From JAGOTP01 sp964359565 (GTDB taxonomy: Bacteria > Patescibacteriota > Patescibacteriia > 2-12-FULL-60-25): a DNA stretch of 6,107 nt. The notes beneath the pieces were generated by a model, which saw only the letters and a list, made by a program, of their open reading frames with translations, was not told the DNA's origin and ran no database searches. The DNA is taken from contig CAYHTN010000075.1 in assembly GCA_964359565.1 (NCBI GenBank), forward strand, positions 1-6,107, read 5' to 3'. How positions within the stretch are numbered: the stretch's first letter is position 1; every line of letters begins with the position of its first letter. Below, in pieces: positions 5,249 through 6,107 of the stretch. Made by a program: the position numbers and the translations under genes.

Positions 5249-6107
5249 AAAGTAATAGGATGAAGAAACGAAGGGAGTGAGCGAGGGTTGAGAGTGGCTT
5301 GGACTCCCGACCATTCTAGCGCAAAACGCGGAGAAAGGGAGGAGCCGACCAACCGCCACGCGTGGATAAGTCCTGCTCCAACCCGTGAAGCCGCCTCGGG
5401 ATTCTGACGAAGCAACAAACACTGTGCCTGCATGCAGAGCTGCAAAAACTGACGCCATTCCTTTTCAGGCGCATCTCCTCGTTCAATGGATTGCGTTATT
5501 TCTTCGATGAACGCAAGACGCGCACCTAAAGGTGCGGACATAAGCGTTTCAACAAACTTCTTGGCTCGCTCACGCGTTAATTCAAATTCTTTTCGTGCTT
5601 CTAGCAACTGTTTTGCGAGCCCGGGGCACCCATGCGACCAGCGCGCTGCTTCTTCGGCCTGCTTCTCTTCGGCGCCCAATGTACGCAACCAAGGGACAAG
5701 CACCGTTAGAGAAACTCGTTCGAACGGAAGAATCGCCAATCGTGAACGCAAGGTTGCTGGTAACCGCTCCGCACGTTCGGCCAAAAAGAGGTATGTAATA
5801 TGCACCGACGGTTCTTCGACGATTTTGAGAAGCGCGTTCGCTGCTTCTTCATTTAAAAAATCTGCTTCTTCGATCAACACCACCGTTCGTCCTCCCCTAC
5901 TCGCAGAGAAGGAAACGCGTTGAATCAACTCACGCGCTTGCTTAATGACGATCTCTTTCGCCTCAGCTTCACGTCTCACACGAATAAAATCAGGATGCGC
6001 CTCTAACGCACGATCAAACGGATGATCGAGAAGGGCCGCCGCAAAGCGTTCAGCGACAAATTGCTTCCCAATCTGGGCCGGACCAAAAAAAAGATACGCA
6101 TTCCCCG
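5245..6107 (-). CDS. holB: DNA polymerase III delta-prime subunit, N-terminus cut by window edge
   Basis: Clamp-loader subunit that, with tau/gamma and delta, opens the beta sliding clamp and loads it on primed DNA. The frame is open to the edge, giving 286 residues; a short N-terminal piece is missing. Numbering from the first full codon: a P-loop-like FFGPAQIGKQ (6-15) with Q where an ATP-binding protein has T or S; HPDF (37-40); Walker-B-region VVLIEEADFLNEEAANALLKIVEEP (75-99); and TLRSRL (118-123), keeping the arginine of the SRC motif but with L for C. The modified P-loop fits delta-prime, which generally does not hydrolyse ATP, better than tau/gamma. The four-cysteine zinc module usually found between the P-loop and HPDF is absent: only 22 residues lie between K14 and H37, none of them Cys. 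The C-terminal part (from about 125) is helical and less conserved. The TGA stop overlaps the lipoprotein ATG by four bases. Confidence 0.9.
   Translation of the reverse strand, partial: GNAYLFFGPAQIGKQFVAERFAAALLDHPFDRALEAHPDFIRVRREAEAKEIVIKQARELIQRVSFSASRGGRTVVLIEEADFLNEEAANALLKIVEEPSVHITYLFLAERAERLPATLRSRLAILPFERVSLTVLVPWLRTLGAEEKQAEEAARWSHGCPGLAKQLLEARKEFELTRERAKKFVETLMSAPLGARLAFIEEITQSIERGDAPEKEWRQFLQLCMQAQCLLLRQNPEAASRVGAGLIHAWRLVGSSLSPRFALEWSGVQATLNPRSLPSFLHPITL

Noticed and set aside
5249..5458. Longer lipoprotein frame with 70 extra N-terminal residues
   Set aside because: It overlaps the delta-prime gene extensively and would bury the signal peptide; the ATG at 5248 starts exactly at a signal peptide and overlaps the upstream stop as ATGA.
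5486..5923. 145-residue open frame on the plus strand
   Set aside because: It lies entirely antisense to the conserved delta-prime gene, is rich in Ser and Arg with no recognisable domain, and has the look of a shadow frame.
5245..5979. Delta-prime as a complete protein starting at GTG 5979
   Set aside because: The frame continues upstream to the window edge with a P-loop-like motif and HPDF, so the gene is cut by the window and does not start at 5979.

Overview
The window holds six protein-coding genes, all on the minus strand and tightly packed. Read in the direction of transcription, from high to low coordinates, they are: the DNA polymerase III delta-prime subunit (5' part cut by the window edge), a putative seven-bladed beta-propeller lipoprotein, ribosome recycling factor (frr), a single-chain glycyl-tRNA synthetase (glyS), an M16 zinc peptidase, and triosephosphate isomerase (tpiA, last residues cut by the other edge). 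No gap without a gene exceeds 100 bases, and the open frames on the plus strand are shadows of these genes. I see no tRNA, rRNA, CRISPR array, transposase or phage gene.

The genes are bacterial: frr and a clamp-loader delta-prime subunit are present. The alpha2-type GlyRS, the short delta-prime without a visible zinc module, the YCF48-like Asp-box lipoprotein, the compact layout and the lack of clear Shine-Dalgarno sites would fit a small-genome lineage such as Patescibacteria/CPR (Parcubacteria-like). That placement is an inference from general character, not a demonstrated assignment. Base composition looks roughly balanced.

Region by region: (a) 6107-5245 delta-prime, whose TGA stop overlaps the ATG of the lipoprotein gene (5248-4181) by four bases. 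(b) 4088-4180 is a short spacer holding a perfect 36-bp palindrome and a weak possible promoter for frr. (c) frr (4087-3533) and glyS (3529-2132) are three bases apart and form a translation-related pair. (d) A 10-bp stem hairpin lies in the 43-base gap before the M16 peptidase (2088-796). (e) The stop codon of the peptidase lies in the loop of a terminator-like hairpin followed by T residues, and a second, longer inverted repeat separates it from tpiA (718 to the edge).

Most of the content is housekeeping: replication clamp loading, ribosome recycling, tRNA charging, glycolysis/gluconeogenesis. The less defined genes are the lipoprotein and the M16 peptidase. I find no convincing new defence, mobile or biosynthetic system. 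The items most worth a second look are the perfect palindrome, the stop-codon terminator with its nested second hairpin, and the coupled delta-prime/lipoprotein pair.
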